Positions 1-7,468 of a DNA stretch of 11,251 nucleotides are shown in pieces. Source of the DNA: Methanosarcinales archaeon (GTDB lineage: Archaea; Halobacteriota; Methanosarcinia; Methanosarcinales; Methanogasteraceae). Where the stretch lies: the NCBI GenBank assembly GCA_030605805.1, contig JAUWHQ010000113.1, positions 1 to 11,251 on the forward strand. The letters are read 5' to 3'. The notes under the pieces are model-generated. The model was not told where the DNA came from, searched no databases, and saw only the letters and a list, made by a program, of their open reading frames with translations. Each line of letters starts with the position of its first letter. The stretch's first letter is position 1. The position numbers and the translations under genes were made by a program.

Positions 1-2
1 TT

Positions 3-407
3 CTTCTTACGGGCGTAAACACCACAAAGAGGTCGGCAAGGAATTTTGTGGGCGTGGATGCCGGACTCAATCTGCTGATCCGCCCTGCGATGTACGATGC
101 GTACCATGAGGTGGTTGTTGCAAACAAAGCAGACCTTGACAGGGTAGAAACATACAATATCGTGGGACCGATCTGCGAATCAGGAGATATCGTTGCGAAG
201 GATCGTAAACTGCCACTGATCGAACCTGGTGATGTGGTTGCCGTGCTCGATGTCGGAGCGTACGGGTTTTCCATGAGTTCGCAGTACAACGGGCGATGCC
301 GGTGTGCAGAAGTCCTGGTCTGCGATGGCAGGCTGGATCTGATACGCAGGCGAGAGGACTACGGAGACCTGATCGCGAGGCAGGCTGTGCCGGCGAGGCT
401 GCTTTAG
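3..407 (+). CDS. lysA: Diaminopimelate decarboxylase LysA, C-terminal part (5' end outside window)
   Basis: This open frame enters from the left edge with no start inside the window and ends at TAG 405-407; about 134 C-terminal residues are present. LysA is the PLP enzyme that converts meso-diaminopimelate to L-lysine and CO2 in the cytoplasm. The visible part is the C-terminal beta domain of the fold-III decarboxylases. It contains FVGVDAG and LLIRPAMYDAYH, then the CESGD motif (Cys codon 174-176), whose cysteine reaches the partner subunit's active site in the dimer. GAYGFSMSSQYN follows, with the Tyr that contacts PLP/substrate. Just after it the usual proline-rich RPRPAEVLV stretch reads RCRCAEVLV, a small departure from the common form. 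The gene converges on cdc6. An upstream GTG at 48 is internal and not the real start, because homologous sequence continues to position 3. Identity is secure; the N-terminal barrel with the PLP lysine cannot be checked here. Confidence 0.93.
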   Translation, partial: LLTGVNTTKRSARNFVGVDAGLNLLIRPAMYDAYHEVVVANKADLDRVETYNIVGPICESGDIVAKDRKLPLIEPGDVVAVLDVGAYGFSMSSQYNGRCRCAEVLVCDGRLDLIRRREDYGDLIARQAVPARLL

Positions 408-415
408 GCGATCCT

Positions 416-449
416 GTTGTTGATTTATTGTTGATTTTTGATTTGATTT
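416..449 (+). terminator. T-rich tract, probable lysA transcription terminator
   Basis: Nine bases after the lysA stop begins a run of T clusters made of two tandem copies of TTGTTGATTT (417-426 and 428-437) followed by TTGATTTGATTT. Archaeal RNA polymerase commonly stops at U-rich tracts without a needed hairpin, so this is a good candidate for the lysA 3' end. The placement between two convergent genes fits. A separate perfect 6-bp hairpin (CATCGA/TCGATG, loop ATGA) lies at 497-512 and could act on either strand. Confidence 0.45.
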
Positions 450-538
450 AACCAATGGTACCGATGATACGCTCATAACCATCCCCACGATTTCGTCATC
501 GAATGATCGATGGGCAAGCCACCACGCGATCCTATTTT

Positions 539-1801
539 TCACATCCCCAGTTGCGCCTGGAACGAGTCAAGTTTCAGGTCCATGAGCGGCTGCAGGCGGG
601 TATCCGTGATCAGCATATCATGGACGTGATCAGCCGGCGTTTCGAGTGATATCTCTTTGGTCATGCCATATCGCCCGCGATTGACGACGGTGGCATTCAC
701 GATCCCCAGCATATCAAGTTCTGAGATCAGTTCGGTGATGCGACGCTGTGTCAGCGCATCGAGATCGATCATACCGCACATGCGCTTGTAGATTCGATAA
801 ACCTCGCCGGTGGACATGATCGTTCTGCCGCTTGGCTTCCGTAGCGATCCGGTGGCTCTGTCAAGCATTGTGATGCCATAGAGCAGCAGCTTCGACTGGG
901 TCGGAAGCGTTACTATGACCTCTTCAACGCGGTCAGACTCGATCCTGGACTGCGCCTTCCTGACGTTTGCCTCGTGTACGCTCATCGAACCGCTCCGTTC
1001 GGCGAGTTCTGCCGAGACCCGGAGCAGGTCGAGTGCCTTGCGTGCGTCGCCATGTTCTCTTGCCGCAAGGGCGGCACATAGCGAGATCACATCGCCACCG
1101 AGCGCTCCGTTGCCAAACGCCATCTCAGCGCGCTGTTGCAGGATGTCTGCTAATTGATCAGCATTGTACGGCGGGAAAACAAGCTCCTCTTCCCCAAGAG
1201 AGCTCCTAATTCTTGGATCCAGGAACTCTGTAAACGTCAAATCGTTCGAAATTCCAACAAGACTGACTTTGGCACGTTTTAACGTGGAATTGATCCTTGA
1301 TAAGCTATACAGCACATCGTCGCCTTTTTTTGTCAATTTGTCAATCTCGTCGAGTATGATGACCACAACCTGTTCCTTCGAATCGACCGCGTTCCGGAAT
1401 TCGGAGTACACCTGATCGGTAGGCCATCCTGTCATCGGTATCCGCTTGCCAAAATTCCGCGCCAGATTGGCGAGCAGTCGGTACTGGGTATCGATGACCT
1501 CACAGTTCATGTACAGAACCCTGCACGGGATTCCACGTTTTCCCCCCACCTTCTCAAGTTCGTCTCCGACATGCGTGGTAACCGCGGTTTTACCAGTCCC
1601 GGTCTTCCCATAGATCAGGATGTTTGACGGCGTGTCCCCACGCAGAGCCACGACCAGGATCTTGAGGAGCGCCTCAACCTCACGGTCCCGATGTGGGAGA
1701 TAATCAGGCACATACGTCGAACGGAGCACATCCCTGTTCCTAAACATCGATTTCGATTCAAGTAATCCTTCGATAACTTCCGCTATAGGTGTATTTCTCA
1801 C
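539..1801 (-). CDS. cdc6: Orc1/Cdc6 family replication initiator (AAA+ ATPase)
   Basis: A complete 420-aa protein of the archaeal Orc1/Cdc6 family, which binds origins and helps load the MCM helicase. The AAA+ core has Walker A GKTGTGKT (residues 65-72), Walker B VVIILDEID (146-154), a sensor-1 Asn in GISND (Asn186), an arginine-finger region LDPRIRSSL (194-202) and a sensor-2 Arg in GDARKALDLLR (Arg254). A C-terminal winged-helix DNA-binding domain follows from about residue 295 to 390. Length is usual for the family. The start is GTG 1799-1801, chosen because GGAGGGTGA sits just upstream with 7 nt between GGAGG and GTG, a strong anti-16S match. It lies 88 nt downstream of aspS on the same strand and is convergent with lysA. 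No clear origin repeats are seen on either side, so it may not sit at oriC. The choice between Orc1 and Orc2 type cannot be made here. Confidence 0.95.
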   Translation of the reverse strand: MRNTPIAEVIEGLLESKSMFRNRDVLRSTYVPDYLPHRDREVEALLKILVVALRGDTPSNILIYGKTGTGKTAVTTHVGDELEKVGGKRGIPCRVLYMNCEVIDTQYRLLANLARNFGKRIPMTGWPTDQVYSEFRNAVDSKEQVVVIILDEIDKLTKKGDDVLYSLSRINSTLKRAKVSLVGISNDLTFTEFLDPRIRSSLGEEELVFPPYNADQLADILQQRAEMAFGNGALGGDVISLCAALAAREHGDARKALDLLRVSAELAERSGSMSVHEANVRKAQSRIESDRVEEVIVTLPTQSKLLLYGITMLDRATGSLRKPSGRTIMSTGEVYRIYKRMCGMIDLDALTQRRITELISELDMLGIVNATVVNRGRYGMTKEISLETPADHVHDMLITDTRLQPLMDLKLDSFQAQLGM

Positions 1802-1823
1802 GAATCACCCTCCAACTGTTGCT

Positions 1824-1880
1824 AAATCCTCTTTCAATGCATCCGTATTAAGGATTTCGGGCGTATAATTTTATTTTAAC
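1824..1880 (-). promoter_or_regulatory. Possible cdc6 promoter with a 7-bp inverted repeat in the leader
   Basis: On the minus strand the aspS-cdc6 gap contains an A/T-rich stretch (TTAAAATAAAATTATA, 1864-1879) that could act as a TATA box, placing a transcript start near 1845. Between it and the Shine-Dalgarno sequence is a perfect inverted repeat, AAATCCT (1824-1830) and AGGATTT (1851-1857), with a 20-nt spacer. It could be an operator or an mRNA hairpin. It lacks the G-rich flank of known origin recognition boxes. The sequence pattern is the only support. Confidence 0.3.
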
Positions 1881-1889
1881 GTGTAATAA

Positions 1890-3194
1890 CTAAGGCGAGA
1901 GCCGTTTTCGGTCACGGGGGAACAACACCACATCACGGATATTCTCGACACCAAGCATGGTCATGACCAGCCGCTCGGTCCCGAGCCCCCATCCGGCATG
2001 TGGGGGCATCCCGTATCTGAATGCTTTCAGGTAGAAATCGAAGCCGTCTGGGTCGAGTCCGCATGCCGCAATCCTCTGGCGCAGCAGATCGTGTGAGTGG
2101 ATACGCTGCGAGCCTGATGCAAGTTCCATGCGCGGATGCATAAGATCAAACGATTTGCTGTAGCGCGGGTCATCGTCGTTGGGATGGGTGTAATACGGCT
2201 TGATATCAGTGGGCCAATCGATGATGAAATAATGCTCACCGACGGCGCCCCCTATCGCGCGCTCGGCAGCGGTGCCAAAGTCGTCACCCCACTCGATATC
2301 ATGCCCGTGCTGATGCGCAATATCGAGCGCGTCATCATAAGTCAGCCGCCGAAACGGCAGTTCGGGCACGGAAAGTTCGATTCCAAGCGCGCTCAACTGC
2401 GGCTCGCACTGGCGCGATATGTGCGCATACACGTCATGGATCAGGCGCTCAAGAATCCCCATCACCTCGAAATGATCGGCAAAACTCGCCTCGATATCGA
2501 TCGAAGTAGCCTCATTGAGGTGCCGCAGGGTGTCATGCTCCTCAGCACGGAAGATCGCTCCGATCTCACACACCCGATCGAAACCCGCCGCCATCATGAT
2601 CTGTTTGTACAGTTGCGGACTCTGATTAAGGAACGCCTCCCTGTTAAAGTAGGTGATCGGGAACAAAGCTGTGCCACCCTCTGTCGCAGCCGCAACCACC
2701 TTCGGAGTGTGAATCTCGATGAACCCCTCGCCTGTAAGAAAGTCGCGAACCGCTTTCAGTGTATGGTGGCGTATTACGAATGCAGCGAGCATCTTTCTCC
2801 GCCTCAGATCCATAAACCTTGAATCAAGGCGGGTATCGATGTCTGCGCCGACCTTTCCGGTGACGTCCATCGGCAGGGGGGATTCCGCCTCAGAAAGCAT
2901 GTTTAGAATCTCAGGAATGATCTCGTACCCATTCGGAGCCTGATTTGCCTCTTTCACGACCCCGGTTACCAGAACCACGGATTCCCTGTTCAGTCTCCTG
3001 CCTGCGTCAAAGAGGTCAGGATCGGTCTTCTTCTTGACCATGGTGATCTGTATGAATCCTTCCCGGTCTCGCAGCACAAGAAAGCAGATCCCTCCAAGAT
3101 CCCGGATCTCGTGTACCCAGCCGGCGACCGTGACGGTATCGCCGTTCATGTCAGGCGTGATCCCGGATGCATAATGAGTTCGCATGATAGCCAT
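1890..3194 (-). CDS. aspS: Aspartyl-tRNA synthetase, archaeal type, predicted non-discriminating (Asp/Asn)
   Basis: A complete 434-aa class IIb synthetase that charges tRNA with aspartate in the cytoplasm. An N-terminal OB-fold anticodon-binding domain (about 1-100) is followed by the catalytic domain. The latter has motif 1 around FIEIHTPKVV (158-167), the flipping loop TEGGTALF (171-178), motif 2 FRAEEHDTLRHLNEAT (215-230) and motif 3 GWGLGTERL (401-409). The C-terminus FPRDRKRLSP is typical of archaeal AspRS. Known specificity positions are Trp26/Lys85 in discriminating archaeal AspRS; the aligned residues here are His28 and Pro87, the non-discriminating signature. The enzyme should therefore also make Asp-tRNA(Asn), which GatCAB would amidate. 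Neither ATG has a Shine-Dalgarno sequence. Family members begin MxRTHY, so the in-frame ATG at 3183-3185 (431 aa) is a real alternative start. The gene is divergent from moaA, with cdc6 downstream. Confidence 0.95.
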   Translation of the reverse strand: MAIMRTHYASGITPDMNGDTVTVAGWVHEIRDLGGICFLVLRDREGFIQITMVKKKTDPDLFDAGRRLNRESVVLVTGVVKEANQAPNGYEIIPEILNMLSEAESPLPMDVTGKVGADIDTRLDSRFMDLRRRKMLAAFVIRHHTLKAVRDFLTGEGFIEIHTPKVVAAATEGGTALFPITYFNREAFLNQSPQLYKQIMMAAGFDRVCEIGAIFRAEEHDTLRHLNEATSIDIEASFADHFEVMGILERLIHDVYAHISRQCEPQLSALGIELSVPELPFRRLTYDDALDIAHQHGHDIEWGDDFGTAAERAIGGAVGEHYFIIDWPTDIKPYYTHPNDDDPRYSKSFDLMHPRMELASGSQRIHSHDLLRQRIAACGLDPDGFDFYLKAFRYGMPPHAGWGLGTERLVMTMLGVENIRDVVLFPRDRKRLSP

Positions 3195-3341
3195 AATGTG
3201 GGGAAATGCGAGGGTATTTGTGTTATGTGTTTTGGTGATGGGGGACGAAGCGTATCATCATGGATGTGACCGGTATCGGATCATGGGTGCGCCCATGCAA
3301 CAATTGATGTTTGGTTGTGCGAAGAATGTTAACATACCAGA
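3195..3341. promoter_or_regulatory. Divergent aspS/moaA promoter region with a direct repeat and a palindrome
   Basis: This 147-bp gap separates two divergent genes, so both promoters should lie here. It contains an imperfect direct repeat (10 of 12 bases identical): ATCATGGATGTG at 3257-3268 and ATCATGGGTGCG at 3280-3291, 23 bp apart start to start, about two helical turns. The second copy runs into a palindrome, CATGGG-TGCG-CCCATG (3282-3297). These are plausible protein-binding sites. No convincing TATA box was found for either gene, and neither gene has a Shine-Dalgarno sequence at its start. I assign no regulator. Confidence 0.4.
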
Positions 3342-4283
3342 ATGCAAAACCCGCGCTCCCCCTTAATCGACCCGTACAACCGCAGGATCACGAGCCTGCG
3401 CATATCCGTAACAAAGCGGTGCAACTTAAGCTGCATCTACTGCCACGGAGAGGGGGAACCTATGCCTGCGTGCACACCTGCGCCGTTGCGCGAGATCAGC
3501 AGAGAGACCATCACAACGCTTGTGCATGCAGCGCTTGCCCACGGCGTGCGCAGGATCAAGTTCACAGGAGGCGAGCCGCTCTGCAGGAGCGATTTTGCAG
3601 AGATCATAAGCGAACTTCCGCGCGTGAAAGAGGTCTCTGCAACGACCAACGGGACGCTGCTCGCAGAACATGCGCACGATCTCGCGGCAGCGGGCTTGCA
3701 TCGCGTGAACATATCGCTTGACACGCTGCAGCCTGACCGATACCGGCGTATCACCGGGCACGATATGCTGAACTCGGTGCTGGACGGCGTCGCTGCTGCT
3801 GTGGATGCGGGACTGACGCCGGTCAAGCTGAACATGGTGCTACTCGGTGGCACAAACGACGATGAGATCTGGGATCTGATCGATTTTGCACGGGGCGCAG
3901 GGGACGTTATACTCCAGTTGATCGAACTCATGGATTTTGCAGGGGTCACGGGGGCTCCCGGGCGTATCGATATGGATGCGATCGAAGACGCACTGCGCGC
4001 ACGGGCGTCCACCGTTATCACGCGAGAGATGCACCGCCGCAAGAAATACCTGATCGACGGAGCCGAGGTCGAAGTCGTGCGACCGATCGACAACTCCGAG
4101 TTCTGTGCGAACTGCAATCGGCTGCGTGTGACATCGGATGGACGATTAAAGGGCTGCCTGCTCAGTAATGATGGTCTCGTTGACATATCAGGCGCGTCCG
4201 AAGAGGAGATGCACACACTGCTTGAGAAGGCGGTTGCCATGCGAAAGCCATATTACCGTCCGATATGTGAAAGATTAATATAG
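3342..4283 (+). CDS. moaA: GTP 3',8-cyclase MoaA (molybdopterin biosynthesis, radical SAM)
   Basis: A complete 313-aa radical SAM protein. MoaA converts GTP to 3',8-cyclo-GTP, the first step of pyranopterin (molybdenum/tungsten) cofactor synthesis, in the cytoplasm. The N-terminal cluster motif is CNLSCIYC (Cys27, Cys31, Cys34; CX3CX2C) within the family phrase SLRISVTKRCNLSC. SAM-binding residues FTGGEPL are at 74-80. The second [4Fe-4S] site, which holds GTP, is at Cys255, Cys258 and Cys272 in EFCANCNRLR...GC. It ends RPICERLI without the C-terminal Gly-Gly described for bacterial and human MoaA; I believe this is usual in archaea but cannot verify it. The start ATG at 3342 is about 8 residues before LIDPY, where many homologues begin, and has no Shine-Dalgarno sequence, so a leaderless message is possible. 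It is divergent from aspS; atwA follows 72 nt downstream. A molybdo- or tungsto-enzyme user such as formylmethanofuran dehydrogenase would fit this host. Confidence 0.93.
   Translation: MQNPRSPLIDPYNRRITSLRISVTKRCNLSCIYCHGEGEPMPACTPAPLREISRETITTLVHAALAHGVRRIKFTGGEPLCRSDFAEIISELPRVKEVSATTNGTLLAEHAHDLAAAGLHRVNISLDTLQPDRYRRITGHDMLNSVLDGVAAAVDAGLTPVKLNMVLLGGTNDDEIWDLIDFARGAGDVILQLIELMDFAGVTGAPGRIDMDAIEDALRARASTVITREMHRRKKYLIDGAEVEVVRPIDNSEFCANCNRLRVTSDGRLKGCLLSNDGLVDISGASEEEMHTLLEKAVAMRKPYYRPICERLI
4268..4283 (+). promoter_or_regulatory. Possible promoter of the atwA-mmp3-mmp6 operon
   Basis: TTAATATA at 4275-4282 overlaps the moaA stop codon and is preceded by a purine run (GAAAGA) resembling a BRE. 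A TATA box here would start transcription near 4303 and leave a leader of about 50 nt before the strong Shine-Dalgarno GGAGGT (4345-4350) of atwA. Read-through from moaA is also possible because the gap is only 72 nt. Confidence 0.35.
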
Positions 4284-4355
4284 TACAATCGATGTAGTGG
4301 ATGGTAGGCAAACAGGATCGATATCGTTTACCGTTTCAAATACAGGAGGTACATA

Positions 4356-5963
4356 ATGACAGCCCTCATAGACATCAAGAACCTGAACATGGAATTTCAG
4401 GGCACGAAGGTTCTGAAAAATATCAATCTGACGATAGAAGAAGGCGAGTGTATTGGGATTCTCGGGCGCAGTGGTTCGGGAAAGACTGTGCTGATGCACC
4501 TTCTCCGTGGGATCAAAGAGCACGAAACAAGTTCTGGCGAGGTTATTTATCACGTTGCATACTGTGAGAATTGCGCTTATGTCGAACCACCGAGCAAGGT
4601 GGGAAAACCCTGTCCGAAGTGTGAAACCGAACTGACACCGATGGACGCCGATTTCGTATCGCTTGACAAGTATAGTCCGCTCAGACGTAGTATTGCGAAC
4701 CGGATCGCGATCATGCTCCAGCGCACCTTCGCGCTGTACGGGGATGAGCGTGTGATCACAAACGTGATCAATGCGCTCATCGAGATCAACTATCCGGCAA
4801 CTGAAGCTGTTGACGCGGCGGCTGATCTGATCGATCAGGTGAATCTCTCGCACCGGATGATGCATGTCGCACGAGAACTCAGTGGCGGCGAGAAGCAGCG
4901 CGTTGTGCTTGCGCGGCAGCTTGCCAAGGCTCCGATGGTGCTTCTTGCTGACGAACCCACAGGAACGCTCGACAGGAGGACCGCGGAAGCCGTGCACGAG
5001 AGCATCATGCATGCGAAGGATGAGTACGGCATGACGCTTGCGATCACCTCGCACTGGTCAGGCGTCGTCGAAGAGCTGGCTGATCGGGCAATCCTGCTCG
5101 AGGAAGGCGAGATCGTTGAACAGGGCGACCCAAAAAAGGTCGTCGAACGTTTCATGAGCATGGTCGGCACCGTCGGCTCATACACAGCAGAGATCGGAGA
5201 GCCGATCATCAAGGTCAAGGATATGAAGAAGACATACATATCGGTTGACCGTGGTGTTGTGCGGGCTGTGGACAACATCTCGTTTGAGGTGCATGAAGGC
5301 GAGATATTCGGTCTCGTCGGTGTCAGCGGAGCAGGAAAGACCACGGCATCAAAGATTCTCAACGGGTCTGTGAATGCGACATCCGGTGATGTTGAGGTCA
5401 GGATCGGGGATGACTGGATCGATCTGACAGAACGAGGTGCTGAACTGGCTGGACGGGCGGTCAAACACATCGGACTCCTGCACCAGGAGTATTCACTCTA
5501 TCCGCACAGGAACGTGCTTGATAACCTGACTGAATCGATCGGACTGGAACTTCCTGGTGAACTGGGCGAGCGAAAATCCATTCTCGTCCTGAAGACCGCG
5601 GGATTCACTGAAGAGAGGGCGCGTGAGGTTCTCGAGAAGATGCCGGATGAACTGAGCACCGGAGAGGCGCACCGTGTTGCAATGGCGCAGGTGCTGATCA
5701 AAGAGCCAAGGATCATCATCCTTGACGAGCCCACTGGAACGATGGACCCTGTGACCAGGGTGGACGTGACAAAATCGATCCTTGAGGCAAGAGAGGAACT
5801 CGGCGAGACATTCATTATTGTGTCGCATGACATGGACTTTGTTGATGATGTCTGTGACCGTGCAGCACTGATGCGAAACGGCAAGATCGTCAATATCGGC
5901 GATGTGAAGGCTGTTGTTGCAGAACTCGATGCGGGCGAACGTGACGAGATGTACAACCCATGA
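4356..5963 (+). CDS. atwA: Methyl-coenzyme M reductase activation component A2 (twin ABC ATPase AtwA)
   Basis: A 535-aa soluble protein with two ABC ATPase domains and no membrane segments. AtwA (component A2) supplies ATP hydrolysis for the reductive activation of the Ni(I) site of MCR. Domain 1 has Walker A GRSGSGKT (37-44), Q-loop Gln122, signature LSGGEKQR (175-182), Walker B VLLADEPTGTLD (195-206) and His233. It carries an insertion with two CX2C pairs (Cys70, Cys73, Cys86, Cys89), probably a metal-binding knuckle. Domain 2 has GVSGAGKT (322-329), Gln377, Walker B IIILDEPTGTMD (453-464) and His491, but a weakened signature LSTGEAHR (433-440). The start ATG 4356 follows GGAGGT by 5 nt. 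Its stop overlaps the mmp3 start (ATGA, 5960-5963), so the two are translationally coupled. The neighbourhood with mmp3 and mmp6 rules out an ordinary transporter ATPase. Confidence 0.95.
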   Translation: MTALIDIKNLNMEFQGTKVLKNINLTIEEGECIGILGRSGSGKTVLMHLLRGIKEHETSSGEVIYHVAYCENCAYVEPPSKVGKPCPKCETELTPMDADFVSLDKYSPLRRSIANRIAIMLQRTFALYGDERVITNVINALIEINYPATEAVDAAADLIDQVNLSHRMMHVARELSGGEKQRVVLARQLAKAPMVLLADEPTGTLDRRTAEAVHESIMHAKDEYGMTLAITSHWSGVVEELADRAILLEEGEIVEQGDPKKVVERFMSMVGTVGSYTAEIGEPIIKVKDMKKTYISVDRGVVRAVDNISFEVHEGEIFGLVGVSGAGKTTASKILNGSVNATSGDVEVRIGDDWIDLTERGAELAGRAVKHIGLLHQEYSLYPHRNVLDNLTESIGLELPGELGERKSILVLKTAGFTEERAREVLEKMPDELSTGEAHRVAMAQVLIKEPRIIILDEPTGTMDPVTRVDVTKSILEAREELGETFIIVSHDMDFVDDVCDRAALMRNGKIVNIGDVKAVVAELDAGERDEMYNP

Positions 5964-7465
5964 TCGATATCGAGCTTGATAACAAGCCACTTGTTGTGGA
6001 TGACGGCTCCACGCTCGCAGACGTGATCAAGAGTGCAGGAGTCCCTTACAGGGGCACCGCGATTGCAATCATCAAGGGGACTGAGGAGTCAAGGAAAGCG
6101 ACAGCCGAGTATCTGATCAGTACGACAAAGGGCGATATCGGGGTCGAACTGTCCGCATATCAGGACGTCTGGCAGAATACGCAATCATGGATCGCGAGTT
6201 CCGGGGTCAGGTGGACCGGGAGAGAAGCAGTCGCATTCGGTCCGTTCAAAGCAGATATCACACCATCGCACCGGGACCATGAATACACACGCTGGGACGT
6301 GGTGCTTGGCACAGGCGGCTATGATGCGAGCCACGCGTATCTGATCCTATCAAAACAACTGCACACCGCTGTACACGGTGCACCGGCAGATGGCGGCATC
6401 ATCGGCAGGGTTGTGAGCGGCAAAGGCGTGGTTGATTCCCTTGGAACCGGCGACTTGATCAAGGGAATCACTCCTGTCGAGCGGTGGGAGACGGTCGTTG
6501 ATAAGATCGTGACAACCGATCTCTCGACTAAGATCAAGACCGGAATGCGCATATTTACGTACGCTGTGGTTGAATTGTCACCAGACGCTCCTTACGGCGC
6601 AGAACACTTTCTGGCGGCTGCAAAGGACAATACACTAACATTCAGCACCATTGCATACGCGTTCGCATCCACAGAATCGCTACAGGGCGAAGAATGTATA
6701 TTCGAGCAGAAAGAACCGAGAAAAGCGGGCATAATAACGGTCAGATCAACTGGTGCCGGGCTCGGACGCGTGTACATCTCAAAACTCGACAAAACATCAT
6801 CTCCGAGCCATTCGGTGGTAGGCATGGTAACTCGCGGCATGGAACTGATCCAGCTAACAGAGAAGGATCAGACCATCGCGCTGAATATTCATCCCGAACG
6901 CATCATGCTGCTCGGAAAAACGCTCAAGAGTGCGGAAGAGGAACTAAGAGAGCGCGGCATAACCATGCACCGCGAGGGTGAGGTCGGCGATGGCGACATA
7001 GTCGTGGAGCAGACTCCTGAGACCACGATGGAGATTGTAGGAGCAGGGAATGTTACCGTACGCGGGGTTTCTGAGAAGAACCTCATAAGAATCGAACTGT
7101 ATGACGACCTCGCTCCGAATACGATCAGCTTCTTCAGGCACGCTCTCGGGCTTCTCAAATCGCCTGTCGGAGTGCTTCCTGTCTTTACAGCGTATGAAGA
7201 CACCAGACTTTTCAGGGTTCCCGAGGTCAAGAAAGAGATTATGCCTGAGAATACGCCGGAAGAGACCGTGCCAGCCGGCGAGATCGGCGTTACCAGCCAG
7301 GCTGCAAAGTACGCCCAGATGATCGGCGTGAAACTCGCCGATGATTCGAGATACGGTCCGTCCGGCGAGAAATTCGCGTACACAAACATCATTGGGCGAG
7401 TCATCGATCTCGAGAAACTGCTTGATATCGGGGATGGTGATATTGTCTACGTAACAGAGGTGTGA
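5960..7465 (+). CDS. mmp3: Methanogenesis marker protein 3 (UPF0288/COG4070 family)
   Basis: A 501-aa protein matching methanogenesis marker 3, a family found only in MCR-bearing archaea. The first 60 or so residues (IDIELDNKPLVVDDGSTLADVIKSAG) look like a ThiS/MoaD-type beta-grasp fold. The middle is poorly characterised. The C-terminal part contains ELYDDLAPNTISFFRHALG (379-397), resembling the cyclophilin core, which is why the family is also called a predicted peptidyl-prolyl isomerase. Recent biochemical work places Mmp3 in the MCR activation complex with McrC, Mmp7, Mmp17 and component A2; the adjacent atwA supports that role. No signal peptide or membrane segment is seen, so it is cytoplasmic. 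The start ATG 5960 overlaps the atwA stop by 4 nt; mmp6 begins 3 nt after its TGA. Family assignment is firm; isomerase activity is unproven. Confidence 0.9.
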   Translation: MIDIELDNKPLVVDDGSTLADVIKSAGVPYRGTAIAIIKGTEESRKATAEYLISTTKGDIGVELSAYQDVWQNTQSWIASSGVRWTGREAVAFGPFKADITPSHRDHEYTRWDVVLGTGGYDASHAYLILSKQLHTAVHGAPADGGIIGRVVSGKGVVDSLGTGDLIKGITPVERWETVVDKIVTTDLSTKIKTGMRIFTYAVVELSPDAPYGAEHFLAAAKDNTLTFSTIAYAFASTESLQGEECIFEQKEPRKAGIITVRSTGAGLGRVYISKLDKTSSPSHSVVGMVTRGMELIQLTEKDQTIALNIHPERIMLLGKTLKSAEEELRERGITMHREGEVGDGDIVVEQTPETTMEIVGAGNVTVRGVSEKNLIRIELYDDLAPNTISFFRHALGLLKSPVGVLPVFTAYEDTRLFRVPEVKKEIMPENTPEETVPAGEIGVTSQAAKYAQMIGVKLADDSRYGPSGEKFAYTNIIGRVIDLEKLLDIGDGDIVYVTEV

Positions 7466-7468
7466 GGA

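Noticed and set aside
408..538. Replication origin between lysA and cdc6
   Set aside because: The region is A/T rich with TTGTTGATTT repeats, but these follow lysA as a T-rich terminator and no origin-box pattern is present.
180..542. Minus-strand open frame starting with a GTG that overlaps the cdc6 stop codon
   Set aside because: The overlap looks like translational coupling, but about two thirds of the frame is antisense to well-conserved lysA sequence and the product resembles no family.
2136..2822. A 228-codon plus-strand frame inside aspS
   Set aside because: It is antisense to conserved synthetase motifs, has no Shine-Dalgarno sequence and its product has no recognisable domain.
4275..5054. 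A 259-codon minus-strand frame opposite atwA
   Set aside because: It lies wholly opposite the AtwA ATPase motifs, and its composition is typical of an antisense shadow.
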